From: Pseudorhodobacter sp. E13
GTDB lineage: Bacteria > Pseudomonadota > Alphaproteobacteria > Rhodobacterales > Rhodobacteraceae
Reading direction: 5' to 3'
DNA length: 64,000 nt
NCBI RefSeq assembly: GCF_003991405.1
Contig: NZ_RPEN01000158.1
Span: forward strand, 1 to 64,000
Of the stretch, positions 54,001-62,938 are shown piece by piece. Every line of letters starts with the position of its first letter. The first letter of the stretch is position 1. A model generated the notes under the pieces. The model saw only the letters and a list, made by a program, of their open reading frames with translations. It did not search any database and was not told where the DNA came from. The position numbers and the translations under genes were made by a program.

Positions 54001-54568
54001 ACAGCAACGAAGTGCCATCGGGTTGCAGGATGCGCACATCCTCCAGCCGCAGGCGGGGCACCCAATCTTCATCCACCACGAACACCGCACCGCCCAAAGA
54101 CAGCGCCGTCCCCGGCCCGGCAATCTCGCCCACCACGTCATTGATCCGGGCTTCCGCCTCGACCACCGCCCAGACCGGCAGGCGCAAGGGCTTGCCGCTC
54201 AGCGCGAGGGCCGCGAACAGCATGGCAAGGCTGAGGAAAATCACCGTGGGCATCAGCCAGAAACTGCCGCGCCGCACAGGTTTGCGCCGCCGGGCCAAGC
54301 GGTGCGGCTTGGGGCGTGCGGCGTCTTTGGTCGGGTGGTGATGCGGGGCCTCTGGCCCGTTGAACGCGTTTTCGCCTTCCAGAAATTCGGGATTGTCCGG
54401 GTCTGTCAGGTCGGGTGGCGGGTTGTCGGGCAGGTCGATGAAAATCGGGCTGTGGTCCACGGCCTCCGTCTGGGCACCCTCAGTCGGCGCAACCTCAGTC
54501 GCGCGCGCAGGCGCTGTTGCCTGATCGCCGGACCCGCTTTCTGTGTGATCCTTGGTCGGATCTGCCAT
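51026..54568 (-). CDS. AsmA-like/DUF3971 envelope protein (1180 aa)
   Basis: A large bacterial protein of the AsmA/YhdP superfamily, which bridges the inner and outer membranes and helps move phospholipids. An acidic cytoplasmic N-terminus (about 1-100), one membrane anchor (about 103-123, [21 protein letters not shown]) and a very long periplasmic part rich in short beta strands. The DUF3971 region is in the middle and an AsmA-like C-terminal region at about 850-1150, ending in [34 protein letters not shown]. The assignment to YhdP-type is by layout. It precedes queA with coupled translation and is divergent from the peroxiredoxin gene. Confidence 0.88.
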   Translation of the reverse strand: MADPTKDHTESGSGDQATAPARATEVAPTEGAQTEAVDHSPIFIDLPDNPPPDLTDPDNPEFLEGENAFNGPEAPHHHPTKDAARPKPHRLARRRKPVRRGSFWLMPTVIFLSLAMLFAALALSGKPLRLPVWAVVEAEARINDVVGEIAGPGTALSLGGAVFVVDEDWVPRLRLEDVRILQPDGTSLLSVPEMRVALDPSAVAQGQLRLRSLRVIGANMGLRRLADGRFDLALTRGIQPRPVEGLSGLIGSAVTLFEQPALSHLRLIEAQALTLTVQDDLLGRVWQLGDGRMQLSNREDALAMELGVSVTGGQTAAASAVMTLIAAKEDASARMTVTVDRVAAADIAAQAAPLAWLGVLDAPISGQIASTLDRLGALSGLEASLTIDQGALRPTPQTAPVAFDGASLFFSFDPARERLDVSEWTVRSADVTLSASGHAYLPGVTAGRPSEVLAQIQVNSLQLDPQGVLEEPVTFEQGALDFRVRLAPFGIDIGQITLLHQGQRLQASGQVEPEAGGWSVAVNADLDQIAHDRLLALWPAGVVGKTRIWVADNVHEGLLTNVRAGFRLRPGQEPLFSLGYDYSGADVRFLKTLPPIQNGRGYAVVAGKSYKMVLEAGQVAAPSGGLVDIAGSVFSVVDVTEKPARAEIGVKAKGDMSAALSLLDEPPFQFMTKAKLPTDLGQGQVEASADLRLPLKKGNKIADVDFDVTGVITGFRSDRLVPGRELRADRLALRVTPEKLEISGKGALQSVPFDVTYAKQFAPEFKGKSTITGTAELSAKAASNMGVSLPDGLLAGRGVANITVDLQQGQAPKLVLRSSLAGVQMAIPSLGWSKGSASTGRLALDLTLGKPARVDSVVLEAAGLKATGSISLAADGGLELARFTSVTLGGWLNARAELRGRGKGRPPAVAVTGGRVDMRGLPGARGGAGSSSGPISLALDQLTVTDGLALTGFRSTITPGRGGVSGDFTGRVNGQTPIKGSLAPSANGTAVRLRSEDAGSVFSAAKVFPNAQGGSMDLILRPTGAKGTYDGNLTMQGIRIRKAPALAELINAISVVGLLEQMNGSGLLFNEVEAQFRLSPRAVQIGRASAVGASLGVSASGLYVLQGGRLDVQGVISPIYLLNGIGAFLTRKGEGLFGFNYTVKGTAKEPSVSVNPLSLFTPGMFREIFRSAPPQLDPNE

Positions 54569-54693
54569 CAGCCTTTACCCTTACCCACGCCTCTTGCGCG
54601 GCCCTGCCTGCATTTGCCAAAACGGCAAGTGGCTTTACCTTTACCGCAAAAGACTTAGACCATCAGCCAGAAACTTCCCAGAAGGAGATCACA

Positions 54694-55158
54694 ATGCCGA
54701 ACGCCGGAGATGCCGCCCCCGATTTCACCTTGCCCCGTGATGGCGGCAGCACCGTTACCCTGTCGGCCCTGCGCCCTGCCCCTGTGGTTTTGTATTTCTA
54801 TCCCAAGGATGATACCAGCGGCTGCACGATCGAGGCCAAGGATTTCACCAGCCTTGGCGCGGATTTCGCGGCGGCAGGCGTCACGGTGATCGGCGTGTCA
54901 AAGGACAGCGTGAAGGCGCATGACAAGTTTATCGCCAAGCACGATCTGGGCGTCATCCTTGTCTCGGACGAGGCCGGCAGCACCTGCGAAGATTACGGCG
55001 TCTGGGTGGAAAAGCAGATGTATGGCAAAACCTATTTCGGCATTGAACGCGCCACCTTTCTGATCGGGGCGGATGGCAAAATCGCCCGGGTCTGGCGTAA
55101 AGTGAAAGCCAAGGGCCATGCAGAAGAGGTGCTGGCCGCGGTGAAAGCCCAAGCCTGA
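54694..55158 (+). CDS. bcp: peroxiredoxin, BCP/PrxQ type (154 aa)
   Basis: A thiol peroxidase reducing peroxides with thioredoxin-type donors. The peroxidatic cysteine is C44 in FYPKDDTSGCTIEAKDF. The usual resolving cysteine five residues later (as in GCTxEACDF) is lysine here. A second cysteine, C98 in GSTCEDYG, might replace it, or the enzyme works in a 1-Cys manner. The ATG at 54694 follows AAGGAG. First gene of a plus-strand series with DUF455, an M23 peptidase and bactofilin. Confidence 0.94.
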   Translation: MPNAGDAAPDFTLPRDGGSTVTLSALRPAPVVLYFYPKDDTSGCTIEAKDFTSLGADFAAAGVTVIGVSKDSVKAHDKFIAKHDLGVILVSDEAGSTCEDYGVWVEKQMYGKTYFGIERATFLIGADGKIARVWRKVKAKGHAEEVLAAVKAQA

Positions 55159-55185
55159 AGGCGGGGCGTCGGGATTGGAGGCTGT

Positions 55186-56028
55186 GTGAGCGAACTGACT
55201 TTGGCCGAAATGGCGGTGGAGGTGCTGACCACCGCCGATGGCCGCGCCAAAACCGCGCTGGGGCGCAAACATGCAGCCACATGGCTGGCCGCGCGTGAGG
55301 CGGGCACGCCTTTGCCCATCGGGCAGGCTGCCCCGCCACTGCGCCCGGCCCGGCCTGCCACGCCTGAACTTTTGTCGCCACGCGATATGCCACGCCGCAG
55401 GCCGGGGTCGCCCACCGGGCGCTTGGCGCTGTTGCATGCGGTGGCGCATATTGAACTGAACGCCGTTGATCTGCATTGGGACGTGATCGCGCGCTATACC
55501 CATGTGCCAATGCCGCTGGGCTTTTATGACGATTGGGTGCGCGCGGCCGATGATGAGGCCAAGCATTTCAACCTGATGTGCGATTGTCTGGAAGCGGCGG
55601 GCAGCCATTACGGCGCCTTGCCCGCCCATGCCGGCATGTGGCGGGCCGCCGAGGATACGGTGGATGACTTGTTTGGCCGTCTGGCCGTGGTGCCCATGGT
55701 GCTGGAGGCGCGCGGCCTTGATGTGACCCCCGGCATGATCGACATCTTTGAAAAAGCAGGCGAGGCCGGGCCGATTGCCGCGCTGCAAACCATCTATGCC
55801 GAAGAGGTCAGCCATGTGGCCTATGGTTCCAAATGGTTCAACTGGTTGTGTGGCCGCGATGGGTTGGACCCAAAGGATGCCTTTCACAGCCTTGTCCGGC
55901 GCTATTTTCACGGCACGCTCAAGCCGCCGTTCAACACCGAAAAGCGCGCCGAAGCGGGCCTGCCGCCGGATTTTTACTGGCCCTTGACCGAACGAAACAC
56001 GGATGAGGACCAAGCCGGAACGCCCTGA
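55186..56028 (+). CDS. DUF455 ferritin-like protein (280 aa)
   Basis: A four-helix, probably di-iron, ferritin-like protein. Candidate metal ligands lie in AVAHIELNAVDLHWD, ADDEAKHFNLMCDCLE and EEVSHVAYGSKWF. The family occurs widely in alphaproteobacteria and resembles tRNA hydroxylase MiaE at the fold level; its substrate is unknown. The GTG at 55186 (GTG AGC GAA) is taken as start, with GGAGG upstream. It follows bcp by 27 bases. Confidence 0.9.
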   Translation: MSELTLAEMAVEVLTTADGRAKTALGRKHAATWLAAREAGTPLPIGQAAPPLRPARPATPELLSPRDMPRRRPGSPTGRLALLHAVAHIELNAVDLHWDVIARYTHVPMPLGFYDDWVRAADDEAKHFNLMCDCLEAAGSHYGALPAHAGMWRAAEDTVDDLFGRLAVVPMVLEARGLDVTPGMIDIFEKAGEAGPIAALQTIYAEEVSHVAYGSKWFNWLCGRDGLDPKDAFHSLVRRYFHGTLKPPFNTEKRAEAGLPPDFYWPLTERNTDEDQAGTP

Positions 56029-56198
56029 TTTATCGGCGGTTTCCTGCCTGTTTTGGCTTTCCGCTGCGTCGGATTGCCCGGAAGTGGTCAAAATTCTTGC
56101 ACCCTGTGGCTGGGCTTTGTATTGCTGCCCGAGGTGGCTCGGCCTGCTTTTGGGAAAGCGGGTGCCGCTAAGGGATCAACAAGACCGGAAACAAGCCA

Positions 56199-57536
56199 GT
56201 GCTTAAACGACTTTCCTATCGGATCAACGGCGTAGTGGGTCGCTATTTCCCCGAGCAGCGCTTGTTCCTGAAATCCGATACGGAGACGCGTTTCATCCGG
56301 TTGCAACCGATGACCCAAGCCATCGCGCTGACCGGGTCGGCGCTGTTTCTGGGTTGGACGATTCTGGCGACTTCGATTCTGATGATGGAATCCATTTCCG
56401 CAGGCTCGGGCCGCGAACAGGCGCAACGGCAACAGGCGCTGTATGAAGCGCGGCTGAACGCCTTGTCGGCTGACCGCGACTTGCGCGCCGAAGAAGCCGC
56501 CCGCGCGCAGGAACGCTTCAACCTCGCGCTGAAAGAAGTCAGCGAGATGCAGGCGCGCCTGCTTGCCTCGGAAGATGGCCGCCGCGAAATGGAAACCGGC
56601 GTTGACGTGATCCAAAGCACGCTGCGCCGCACCATCAAGGAACGCGATGAGGCCCGCGCCGAGAAAGAGGCGCTGACCGCGTCCTTGCAGGAACAATCGG
56701 GCGGCAGCACGCTGGAAGGTCGCGCCCGTGACGCTGCCACCACCGTTGAAATTCTGGCCGGGGCGCTGGCTGGCACCGCCGAGCAGCGCGACAGCATGGC
56801 CGTGGTCGCCATGGCCGCCAAGGAACAGACCGATGCGATTGCCGCCCAGAAACGGGCGCTGGAAACCAAGAATGACGTGATCTTTGCCAAGCTGGAAGAG
56901 GCGGTGACGATCTCGATGGCGCCGCTGGACAAGATGTTCCGTTCGGCGGGCATGTCGCCCGATGATCTGCTGAAAGCGGTGCGGCGCGGCTATTCGGGCC
57001 AAGGCGGCCCGCTGACCCCCTTCTCGCTGTCCACCAAGGGTGAAAGCCTGAGCAATGACGAGATTCGCGCCAATGCGATTTTGCAGGGGCTGGACCGGAT
57101 GAATATGTATCGTCTGGCCGCCGCCAAATCGCCATTTGCGATGCCGGTGAAATCGGCCTTCCGCTTTACATCGGGCTTTGGCTATCGCCGCGACCCCAAG
57201 GGTGCTGGCACACGCATGCATAACGGCACCGATTTCGCCGCCAGCACGGGCACGCCGATCTATTCCACCGCTGACGGTGTTGTGACCTATGCAGGCTGGA
57301 ATTCCGGTTATGGTCGGCATGTAAAGGTGCAGCACGAGTTCGGCATTGAAACCAGCTATTCCCACATGTCGAATATCCGTGTTAAAGTTGGACAAAGGGT
57401 ATCGCGTGGCGACCGTATCGGTGATATGGGAAGCTCAGGCCGGTCTACCGGCACTCATCTTCACTACGAGGTTCGGATCGGGGGCAAACCTGTTAACCCG
57501 ATGACCTTTATCAAGGCAGCGACAGATGTTTTCTAA
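56199..57536 (+). CDS. M23-family metallopeptidase with coiled coil (445 aa)
   Basis: A membrane-anchored LytM-type peptidoglycan endopeptidase. A short cytoplasmic N-terminus, membrane helix (about 41-63), periplasmic coiled coil (about 68-200) and C-terminal LytM domain (about 320-440) with zinc ligands H341-x3-D345 (MHNGTDFA) and H420-x-H422 (THLHYEV). It appears active. The GTG at 56199 is the start. It overlaps the bactofilin gene by 11 bases; such pairs are known to work together in placing wall cleavage for cell shape (for example CcmA-Csd1 in Helicobacter). Confidence 0.94.
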   Translation: MLKRLSYRINGVVGRYFPEQRLFLKSDTETRFIRLQPMTQAIALTGSALFLGWTILATSILMMESISAGSGREQAQRQQALYEARLNALSADRDLRAEEAARAQERFNLALKEVSEMQARLLASEDGRREMETGVDVIQSTLRRTIKERDEARAEKEALTASLQEQSGGSTLEGRARDAATTVEILAGALAGTAEQRDSMAVVAMAAKEQTDAIAAQKRALETKNDVIFAKLEEAVTISMAPLDKMFRSAGMSPDDLLKAVRRGYSGQGGPLTPFSLSTKGESLSNDEIRANAILQGLDRMNMYRLAAAKSPFAMPVKSAFRFTSGFGYRRDPKGAGTRMHNGTDFAASTGTPIYSTADGVVTYAGWNSGYGRHVKVQHEFGIETSYSHMSNIRVKVGQRVSRGDRIGDMGSSGRSTGTHLHYEVRIGGKPVNPMTFIKAATDVF

Positions 57537-58062
57537 AAGCAAAATCAACGAACCCGGCCCCAAGGCCGAGGCAGACAAGACCACCCCGCCGACCACACCG
57601 GCCCGCAGCTCGATGGAGTTTACCTCCAGCGCGCCTAAAACCAAGGCCGCCGCCTCGGTGCTGTCGTCTGACCTGACGATCACCGGGAACCTGCGCACCA
57701 CGGGTGACATTCAGGTGGAAGGCACGGTCGAAGGCGATATCCGCGCGCATTTGTTGACGGTTGGCGAAACCGCCACCATTCGCGGCGAAATCGTGGCCGA
57801 TGATATCGTGGTCAATGGCCGCGTGATTGGCCGCGTGCGTGGCTTGAAAGTGCGCCTGACCTCGACCGCCCGCGTCGAAGGCGACATCATCCACAAGACG
57901 ATCGCCATCGAATCCGGTGCGCATTTCGAAGGCTCCGTGCAGCGGCAGGATGATCCTTTGGCAACGGGCCGCGCCTCTGGCTCGGCACAGGCGGCAGCCC
58001 CGGCAGCCGCCCCGCAGGCCAGCTTTACCTCGTCGCAAAAGCCAAGCGCTGATAAGGAATAA
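57526..58062 (+). CDS. bactofilin (178 aa)
   Basis: A polymer-forming cytoskeletal protein. The central beta-helix domain (about 42-140) is evident from the repeated short strands LTITGNLRTTGDIQVEGTVEGDI..., flanked by flexible proline- and alanine-rich ends, as in the family. It polymerises without nucleotide, typically at the membrane, and should recruit the M23 peptidase encoded just upstream with an 11-base overlap. Confidence 0.94.
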   Translation: MFSKSKINEPGPKAEADKTTPPTTPARSSMEFTSSAPKTKAAASVLSSDLTITGNLRTTGDIQVEGTVEGDIRAHLLTVGETATIRGEIVADDIVVNGRVIGRVRGLKVRLTSTARVEGDIIHKTIAIESGAHFEGSVQRQDDPLATGRASGSAQAAAPAAAPQASFTSSQKPSADKE

Positions 58063-58084
58063 TCTGCCCCTCACGGGACAGACT

Positions 58085-58110
58085 AAGGGCGCCCCAAGGG
58101 GCGCCCTTTT
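58085..58110 (+). terminator. intrinsic terminator after bactofilin
   Basis: AAGGGCGCCCC and GGGGCGCCCTT form an 11-bp stem around AA (or a 10-bp stem with a four-base loop), followed by further T residues. The stem is symmetric, so it might also end the convergent DUF2189 gene's transcript. Confidence 0.9.
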
Positions 58111-58144
58111 GCGTTATGGCTTGGCCTCAAAGCGACATTCGGGC

Positions 58145-58918
58145 CTAATCCAAGGCGCGGCGATACAGGTGCCATGTCGCATGGCCAAGCACCGGCAGCA
58201 CGACGAACAGGCCCAGAAACCACAGCGCCATCCCGACAAACAACAGCGCCGCAATCAGCACCCCCCAGACCAGCATAACGCGCGGATTGGTCAGAACCAC
58301 CGACACGGATGTGATCATCGCGGTCACAAAGTCAATCTCGCGGTCCAGCAGCAGCGGCAGGCTGACCACCGTCAGGGCAAACAGCACCCCGGCAAAGCCC
58401 GCGCCGACCACCGTGCCCACCATCAGCATCATCAGGCCATTCGCAGTCAGAAACACATCAAAGGATGTGCTGATATTCGTCATTGCCTGCAAACCCAGAA
58501 ACAGCGCGAAAATCATATGGGCAAGGAAGTTCCAGAACAGAAAGAACACCACAATCACCGCCGCAATGGACGGGATTTGCCGATCTTTCTGGCGAAAGAT
58601 CACGCCCAGAATCGCAGGCCAGTTCAACGGTTCCTTGGTTTCCAGTCTGCGGCTGACCTCATACAATCCGCAGGCGATGAACGGCCCCAGAATGGGAAAG
58701 CCCGCGGCGGCGGGCAGCGTCCACCAGATTTGCCCGGTCGCGGTCAGCGCGTAAATGATAAGCCAGCCCCCGGCGACATAGACCGCCGCAAAAAACAGGC
58801 CAAACACCGGGGCTGCGCGAAAATCGCGCCACCCTGCGGCCAGTGCTGCACGCAAATCCTGCATTTCCAGCAACAAGACCTCGGGCTTGGCCGGGGCCGT
58901 TGGGGCGTGATGTGACAT
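58145..58918 (-). CDS. DUF2189 membrane protein (257 aa)
   Basis: About six membrane helices, with the family-type opening LEMQDLRAALAAGWRDFRAAPVFGLFFAAVYVAGGWLI and GPFIACGLYEVSRRLETKEPLNWP. DUF2189 proteins are inner-membrane proteins of unknown function, sometimes near cytochrome oxidase genes. Here it is a single minus-strand gene following prfB, from which it is separated by 98 bases. Confidence 0.9.
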   Translation of the reverse strand: MSHHAPTAPAKPEVLLLEMQDLRAALAAGWRDFRAAPVFGLFFAAVYVAGGWLIIYALTATGQIWWTLPAAAGFPILGPFIACGLYEVSRRLETKEPLNWPAILGVIFRQKDRQIPSIAAVIVVFFLFWNFLAHMIFALFLGLQAMTNISTSFDVFLTANGLMMLMVGTVVGAGFAGVLFALTVVSLPLLLDREIDFVTAMITSVSVVLTNPRVMLVWGVLIAALLFVGMALWFLGLFVVLPVLGHATWHLYRRALD

Positions 58919-59016
58919 AGGCTCCTCCCTCTTCCGGGCAGAGCCTAACCGCTGCGGGGCGCAAACGAAAAGATGTAATTACGATGCGGCGTTTCGGGTG
59001 CAAACCGCGCGCGGGA

Positions 59017-60144
59017 TCAATCGTCCAGATTGGCCTCGGCGCGGGATTTGCCAGACACATCCATCGCCAGCGTGGCGGCCATGAACTTATCCAGATCGCC
59101 ATCCAGCACGCCTTGGCTGTCGCTGGTTTCCACCCCGGTCCGCAGGTCCTTGACCATCTGATAGGGCTGCAACACATAAGACCGGATTTGGTTGCCCCAG
59201 CCCGCATCGCCCTTGTTCTCATGGGCGGCGTTGATGGCGGCGTTGCGCTTGTCCAGTTCCAGTTGATACAGCCGTGAGCGCAGCGCGTTCATCGCCACTT
59301 CGCGGTTCTGGTGCTGCGATTTCATCGACGAGGTGACGACGATATTGGTCGGCAAGTGTGTGATCCGCACCGCCGAGTCGGTGGTGTTGACGTGCTGCCC
59401 ACCCGCACCCGAGGACCGGTAGGTATCAATCCGGATGTCCTTGTCGGGGATTTCGATCTCGATATTCTCATCCACCACCGGATAGACCCAGACCGACGAA
59501 AACGAGGTGTGACGCCGCGCCGCACTGTCATAGGGGCTGATGCGCACCAGCCGGTGCACCCCGGATTCCGATTTCAGCCAGCCATAGGCATTGGGCCCGG
59601 AAATCTTGTAAGCGGCGGATTTGATGCCCGCTTCTTCGCCTTCGGACATGGATTGCAATTCAACCTTATAGCCCTTCTTTTCCGCCCAACGCACATACAT
59701 GCGCGCCAGCATCGAGGCCCAGTCACAGCTTTCCGTGCCACCCGCGCCCGCGTTGACTTCCAGAAAGGTGTCATTGCCATCGGCCTCGCCGTTCAGCAGG
59801 GCCTCCAGCTCTTTGTTGCGGGCCAGTTCCAGCGTTTCGCGCAGGCTGGCTTCGGCTTCGGCCACCACTTCGTCATCGCCTTCGGCCTCGCCCAATTCGA
59901 TCAGGTCCACATTGTCGCGCAAACCGGTTTCGATCAGCCTGTAGGTCGACAATTGGTCCAACACCGCCTGACGGTCGCGCATCAGCTTTTGCGCTTTGGC
60001 CGGGTCATTCCACAGATCCGGGTCCTCGATCATCGCGTTGAATTCTTCCAGCCGATGCGGCGCGGTTTCCAAATCCATCCGCTGCGCCAACAGCTTCAGC
60101 GATTTGCGGATGGCTTCCACATTGGACTGGGTTTCGGCGCGCAT
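59017..60144 (-). CDS. prfB: peptide chain release factor 2
   Basis: Recognises UAA and UGA stop codons. The 375-residue protein carries the catalytic S-G-A-G-G-Q-H-V-N motif. The anticodon-like tripeptide, SPF in E. coli, reads S-P-Y here ([15 protein letters not shown]), as I recall from other alphaproteobacteria. The reading frame is continuous from the ATG at 60144 ([14 protein letters not shown]), with AAGGAAG upstream, so there is no in-frame UGA or programmed frameshift. Confidence 0.97.
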   Translation of the reverse strand: MRAETQSNVEAIRKSLKLLAQRMDLETAPHRLEEFNAMIEDPDLWNDPAKAQKLMRDRQAVLDQLSTYRLIETGLRDNVDLIELGEAEGDDEVVAEAEASLRETLELARNKELEALLNGEADGNDTFLEVNAGAGGTESCDWASMLARMYVRWAEKKGYKVELQSMSEGEEAGIKSAAYKISGPNAYGWLKSESGVHRLVRISPYDSAARRHTSFSSVWVYPVVDENIEIEIPDKDIRIDTYRSSGAGGQHVNTTDSAVRITHLPTNIVVTSSMKSQHQNREVAMNALRSRLYQLELDKRNAAINAAHENKGDAGWGNQIRSYVLQPYQMVKDLRTGVETSDSQGVLDGDLDKFMAATLAMDVSGKSRAEANLDD

Positions 60145-60252
60145 GAGGGTCTTCCTTGAAGTCGAGGTTCCGGGCTGCGTGATAGCGGTTTGCAGGGCAC
60201 GGGGCAAGGGTGGCCCCGCCAAGGGCCAGCCCAGCCGTGCCGAATTCTGTTG

Positions 60253-62811
60253 TCAGTAAAGCCCGCCAGAGCTGAGCGTGCCAAAGTCCGCCTTTTTCGG
60301 GATGGCTTTGGTCTTGCCGCTGGCGGTGGTGACGGTGCTGGTCGTGGGTGCATTGTTGTCATCCTCGCCATAGGCGAACAGCGGCAGGTTGGACCCCATG
60401 CCAAAGCCGCCATCGACCATCACGCCGATGCTGGTGATCGGGTCTTCGCCCTCGCGGAAATATTCCGACACCACATTGGGGCCTGAGGCGCTGTCAGGCA
60501 GCACAGCCCCGGTAAAGCGGTCGATCTTTTTGAAATAGCCGCCCGGCGGCACGCGGAACTTGGACCCGCCGTATTTCGCCACGGCCTTTTTCATGAACTG
60601 TTCAAACACCGGGCCGCAGGTGGTGCCACCATAGGCGCGCCCCATGCTGCGCGGGTTGTCATACCCGATGTAGCAGCCTGCCACGATAGTCGAGGAAAAG
60701 CCGATGAACCACACGTCCTTGGCGTCATTCGTCGTCCCGGTCTTGCCCGCAATCGGCACCGGCAGGTTGATGCCTTTGGCCGTGCCGCGCAGCACCACAC
60801 CTTCCATCATCGAGGTCAACTGATAGGCGGTGATCGCATCCATCACCCGCTCACGCGAGGAGGTGATGGCAGGCAATTCCTTGGGGTTCAGCGCGGCCAA
60901 TTGGCAATTTTCACAGACGCGCTGGTCGTGGCGATAGATGGTCTTGCCGTAGCGGTCCTGCACCCGGTCCACCAGCGTCGGCTCCACCCGCTCGCCGCCA
61001 TTTGCGAACATGGCATAGGCGGCCACCATCTTGAACAAGGTGGTTTCCTCGGACCCCAGCGAGTTGGCAAGAAACTGCCCCATCTTGTCATAGACGCCAA
61101 AACGCTCGGCGTAGCCCGCGACCACATCCATGCCGATTTCCTCGGCCAGACGGATGGTCATCAGGTTGCGCGACTGTTCGATCCCGGTGCGCACAGGTGT
61201 CGGGCCATAGAATTTGTTAGAGGAGTTGCGCGGCCGCCAGATGCCTTGCGGTGTGTTGATCTCAATCGGGGCGTCGACCACGATGGTCGCGGGCGTAAAG
61301 CCGCTGTCCAAGGCCGCCGCATAGACGAACGGCTTGAAGCTGGAGCCGGGCTGACGCTGCGCTTGCGTGGCGCGGTTGAACACCGAATGCTGATAGGAAA
61401 AGCCGCCCTGCATCGCCAGAACACGGCCCGAATCCACGTCCATCGCCATGAAGGCGCCCTGCACTTCGGGGATCTGGCGCAGGGTCCAGCGGATAAAGCT
61501 GCCGTCGCTGTCCTTGGTCATGGCGCGCACCAGCACCACATCGCCCACCGAGACCAGATCGCCCGCAACCGTGGCCTTCTTGCCCAAGCGGCCATCGGAT
61601 TGCCGCTTGCGCGCCCAGGTCACATCTTCTGGCGGGATGAAATGGCCGTCTTCATCCTCGGCCACGCCTTCGATGCCGATGCGGGCCGATTTTTCGCCCA
61701 CTTCCAGCACCACGGCAGGCATCCAGCCTTCAACATCGCGCGCCACATCCACCTCTGCCAGCGCCGCGCGCCAGCTTTCCTCGGACGAGAGTTTGGACGG
61801 GTCGATCACCTTGCGCGTCCCGGTCCAGATGCCTTGGCTGCGGTCAAACCCTTCCAGCCCGGCCTGCAACGCCTTCGCCGCCTCTTTCTGCAATTCCTGA
61901 TCGACAGTGGCGCGGATGGTCAGACCGCCGCTGAAAAACTCATCCTCGCCAAAGGTGCCGGACAATTGGCGGCGGATTTCATCGCTGAAATAGTCGCGCG
62001 GCGGCAAGGCATCGCGGAAGGCCGGGTAATCGCCGTTCTGCACCGATTTCAGCGGCAATTCCTTTTCGGACTCGTAGGTCGCCTTGTCGATATAGCCGTT
62101 CTGCCACATCTCGCGCAGCACATAGTTGCGCCGCTCGGTCACGCGCGCTTTCGCGGTGACGGGGTGGTATTTGCCCGGCGCTTGCGGCATCGACGCCAGC
62201 ATCGCGGCCTCATGCGGGGCAAGCTGGCTGAGCGTCTTGTTGAAATAGGTCTGCGCCGCAGCGGCCACCCCGTAGGAGTTCTGACCAAGGAAAATCTCGT
62301 TCAGATACAGCTCAAGGATCTTTTCCTTGTTCAGCGTCTCCTCGATCCGGGTGGCAAGGATGATTTCCTTGATCTTACGCTCGGCCTTGCGTTCGCCGCC
62401 CAGAAGAAAGTTCTTCATCACCTGCTGCGTGATGGTCGAGGCCCCGCGCACGTTTTCGCCGCGCGATTTGATCGCCTCAATCGCCGCCGCCGCGATGCCG
62501 CGTGCGTCATAACCTTTGTGGGTATAGAAGTTCTTGTCTTCGGCGCTGATGAACGCATGTTTGATCAGATCGGGAATTTCCTCGGAGCTGGCGAAAATCC
62601 GGCGTTCCTTGGCGAATTCATCCATCATGCTGCCTTCGCCCGAATAGACGCGGCTGATGGTGGGCGGGGCGTATTGGGCAAGGCTTTCGTGGCTGGGCAA
62701 GTCCCTGCTATACATGTAGAAAATCGCACCGATCGACAGGGCGACAAAGAACATCCCCATGGTCACCATGGTGAAAATGCCGCCCAATACTGAACCGATA
62801 AACCTGATCAA
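60253..62811 (-). CDS. mrcA: penicillin-binding protein 1A
   Basis: A bifunctional class A PBP, making peptidoglycan. A membrane anchor comes first (LIRFIGSVLGGIFTMVTMGMFFVALSIGAIF), then a glycosyltransferase GT51 domain with the catalytic Glu in SAEDKNFYTHKGYD and GGSTITQQ-type GASTITQQVMKNF, an OB-like insert, and a transpeptidase domain with S-x-x-K in QPGSSFKPF, SRN in EQSRNLM and K-T-G-T-T. I place the start at the TTG at 62811, giving 852 residues. The usual family start is M-I-R-F, GGGGA precedes it, and a promoter covers 62840-62868. The frame is open to a TTG at 62868. Confidence 0.93.
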   Translation of the reverse strand: MIRFIGSVLGGIFTMVTMGMFFVALSIGAIFYMYSRDLPSHESLAQYAPPTISRVYSGEGSMMDEFAKERRIFASSEEIPDLIKHAFISAEDKNFYTHKGYDARGIAAAAIEAIKSRGENVRGASTITQQVMKNFLLGGERKAERKIKEIILATRIEETLNKEKILELYLNEIFLGQNSYGVAAAAQTYFNKTLSQLAPHEAAMLASMPQAPGKYHPVTAKARVTERRNYVLREMWQNGYIDKATYESEKELPLKSVQNGDYPAFRDALPPRDYFSDEIRRQLSGTFGEDEFFSGGLTIRATVDQELQKEAAKALQAGLEGFDRSQGIWTGTRKVIDPSKLSSEESWRAALAEVDVARDVEGWMPAVVLEVGEKSARIGIEGVAEDEDGHFIPPEDVTWARKRQSDGRLGKKATVAGDLVSVGDVVLVRAMTKDSDGSFIRWTLRQIPEVQGAFMAMDVDSGRVLAMQGGFSYQHSVFNRATQAQRQPGSSFKPFVYAAALDSGFTPATIVVDAPIEINTPQGIWRPRNSSNKFYGPTPVRTGIEQSRNLMTIRLAEEIGMDVVAGYAERFGVYDKMGQFLANSLGSEETTLFKMVAAYAMFANGGERVEPTLVDRVQDRYGKTIYRHDQRVCENCQLAALNPKELPAITSSRERVMDAITAYQLTSMMEGVVLRGTAKGINLPVPIAGKTGTTNDAKDVWFIGFSSTIVAGCYIGYDNPRSMGRAYGGTTCGPVFEQFMKKAVAKYGGSKFRVPPGGYFKKIDRFTGAVLPDSASGPNVVSEYFREGEDPITSIGVMVDGGFGMGSNLPLFAYGEDDNNAPTTSTVTTASGKTKAIPKKADFGTLSSGGLY

Positions 62812-62839
62812 GGCCCTATCCCCATGTTTCCCTAAGCGC

Positions 62840-62868
62840 CCTATATACAGCATATAGGGTTTGGTCAA
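62840..62868 (-). promoter_or_regulatory. sigma-70 promoter of the PBP1A gene
   Basis: On the minus strand TTGACC (62868-62863) and TATAGG (62845-62840) are 17 bases apart. The boxes end about 28 bases before the TTG start at 62811, leaving a short leader. Confidence 0.65.
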
Positions 62869-62938
62869 AAGGTTCGCCCCGCATCAAGGCGTGATTTCGC
62901 GCATTTTTGCGTGAGAAAACGCCGCGTCACAGCGGGCT

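Noticed and set aside
59017-60144. Programmed frameshift in prfB
   Set aside because: The frame is continuous from the ATG with no in-frame UGA near codon 26, so the E. coli-type mechanism is absent.
60901-62793. 630-codon open frame on the plus strand opposite the PBP1A gene
   Set aside because: Antisense to a complete PBP with all catalytic motifs; composition is typical of a shadow frame.
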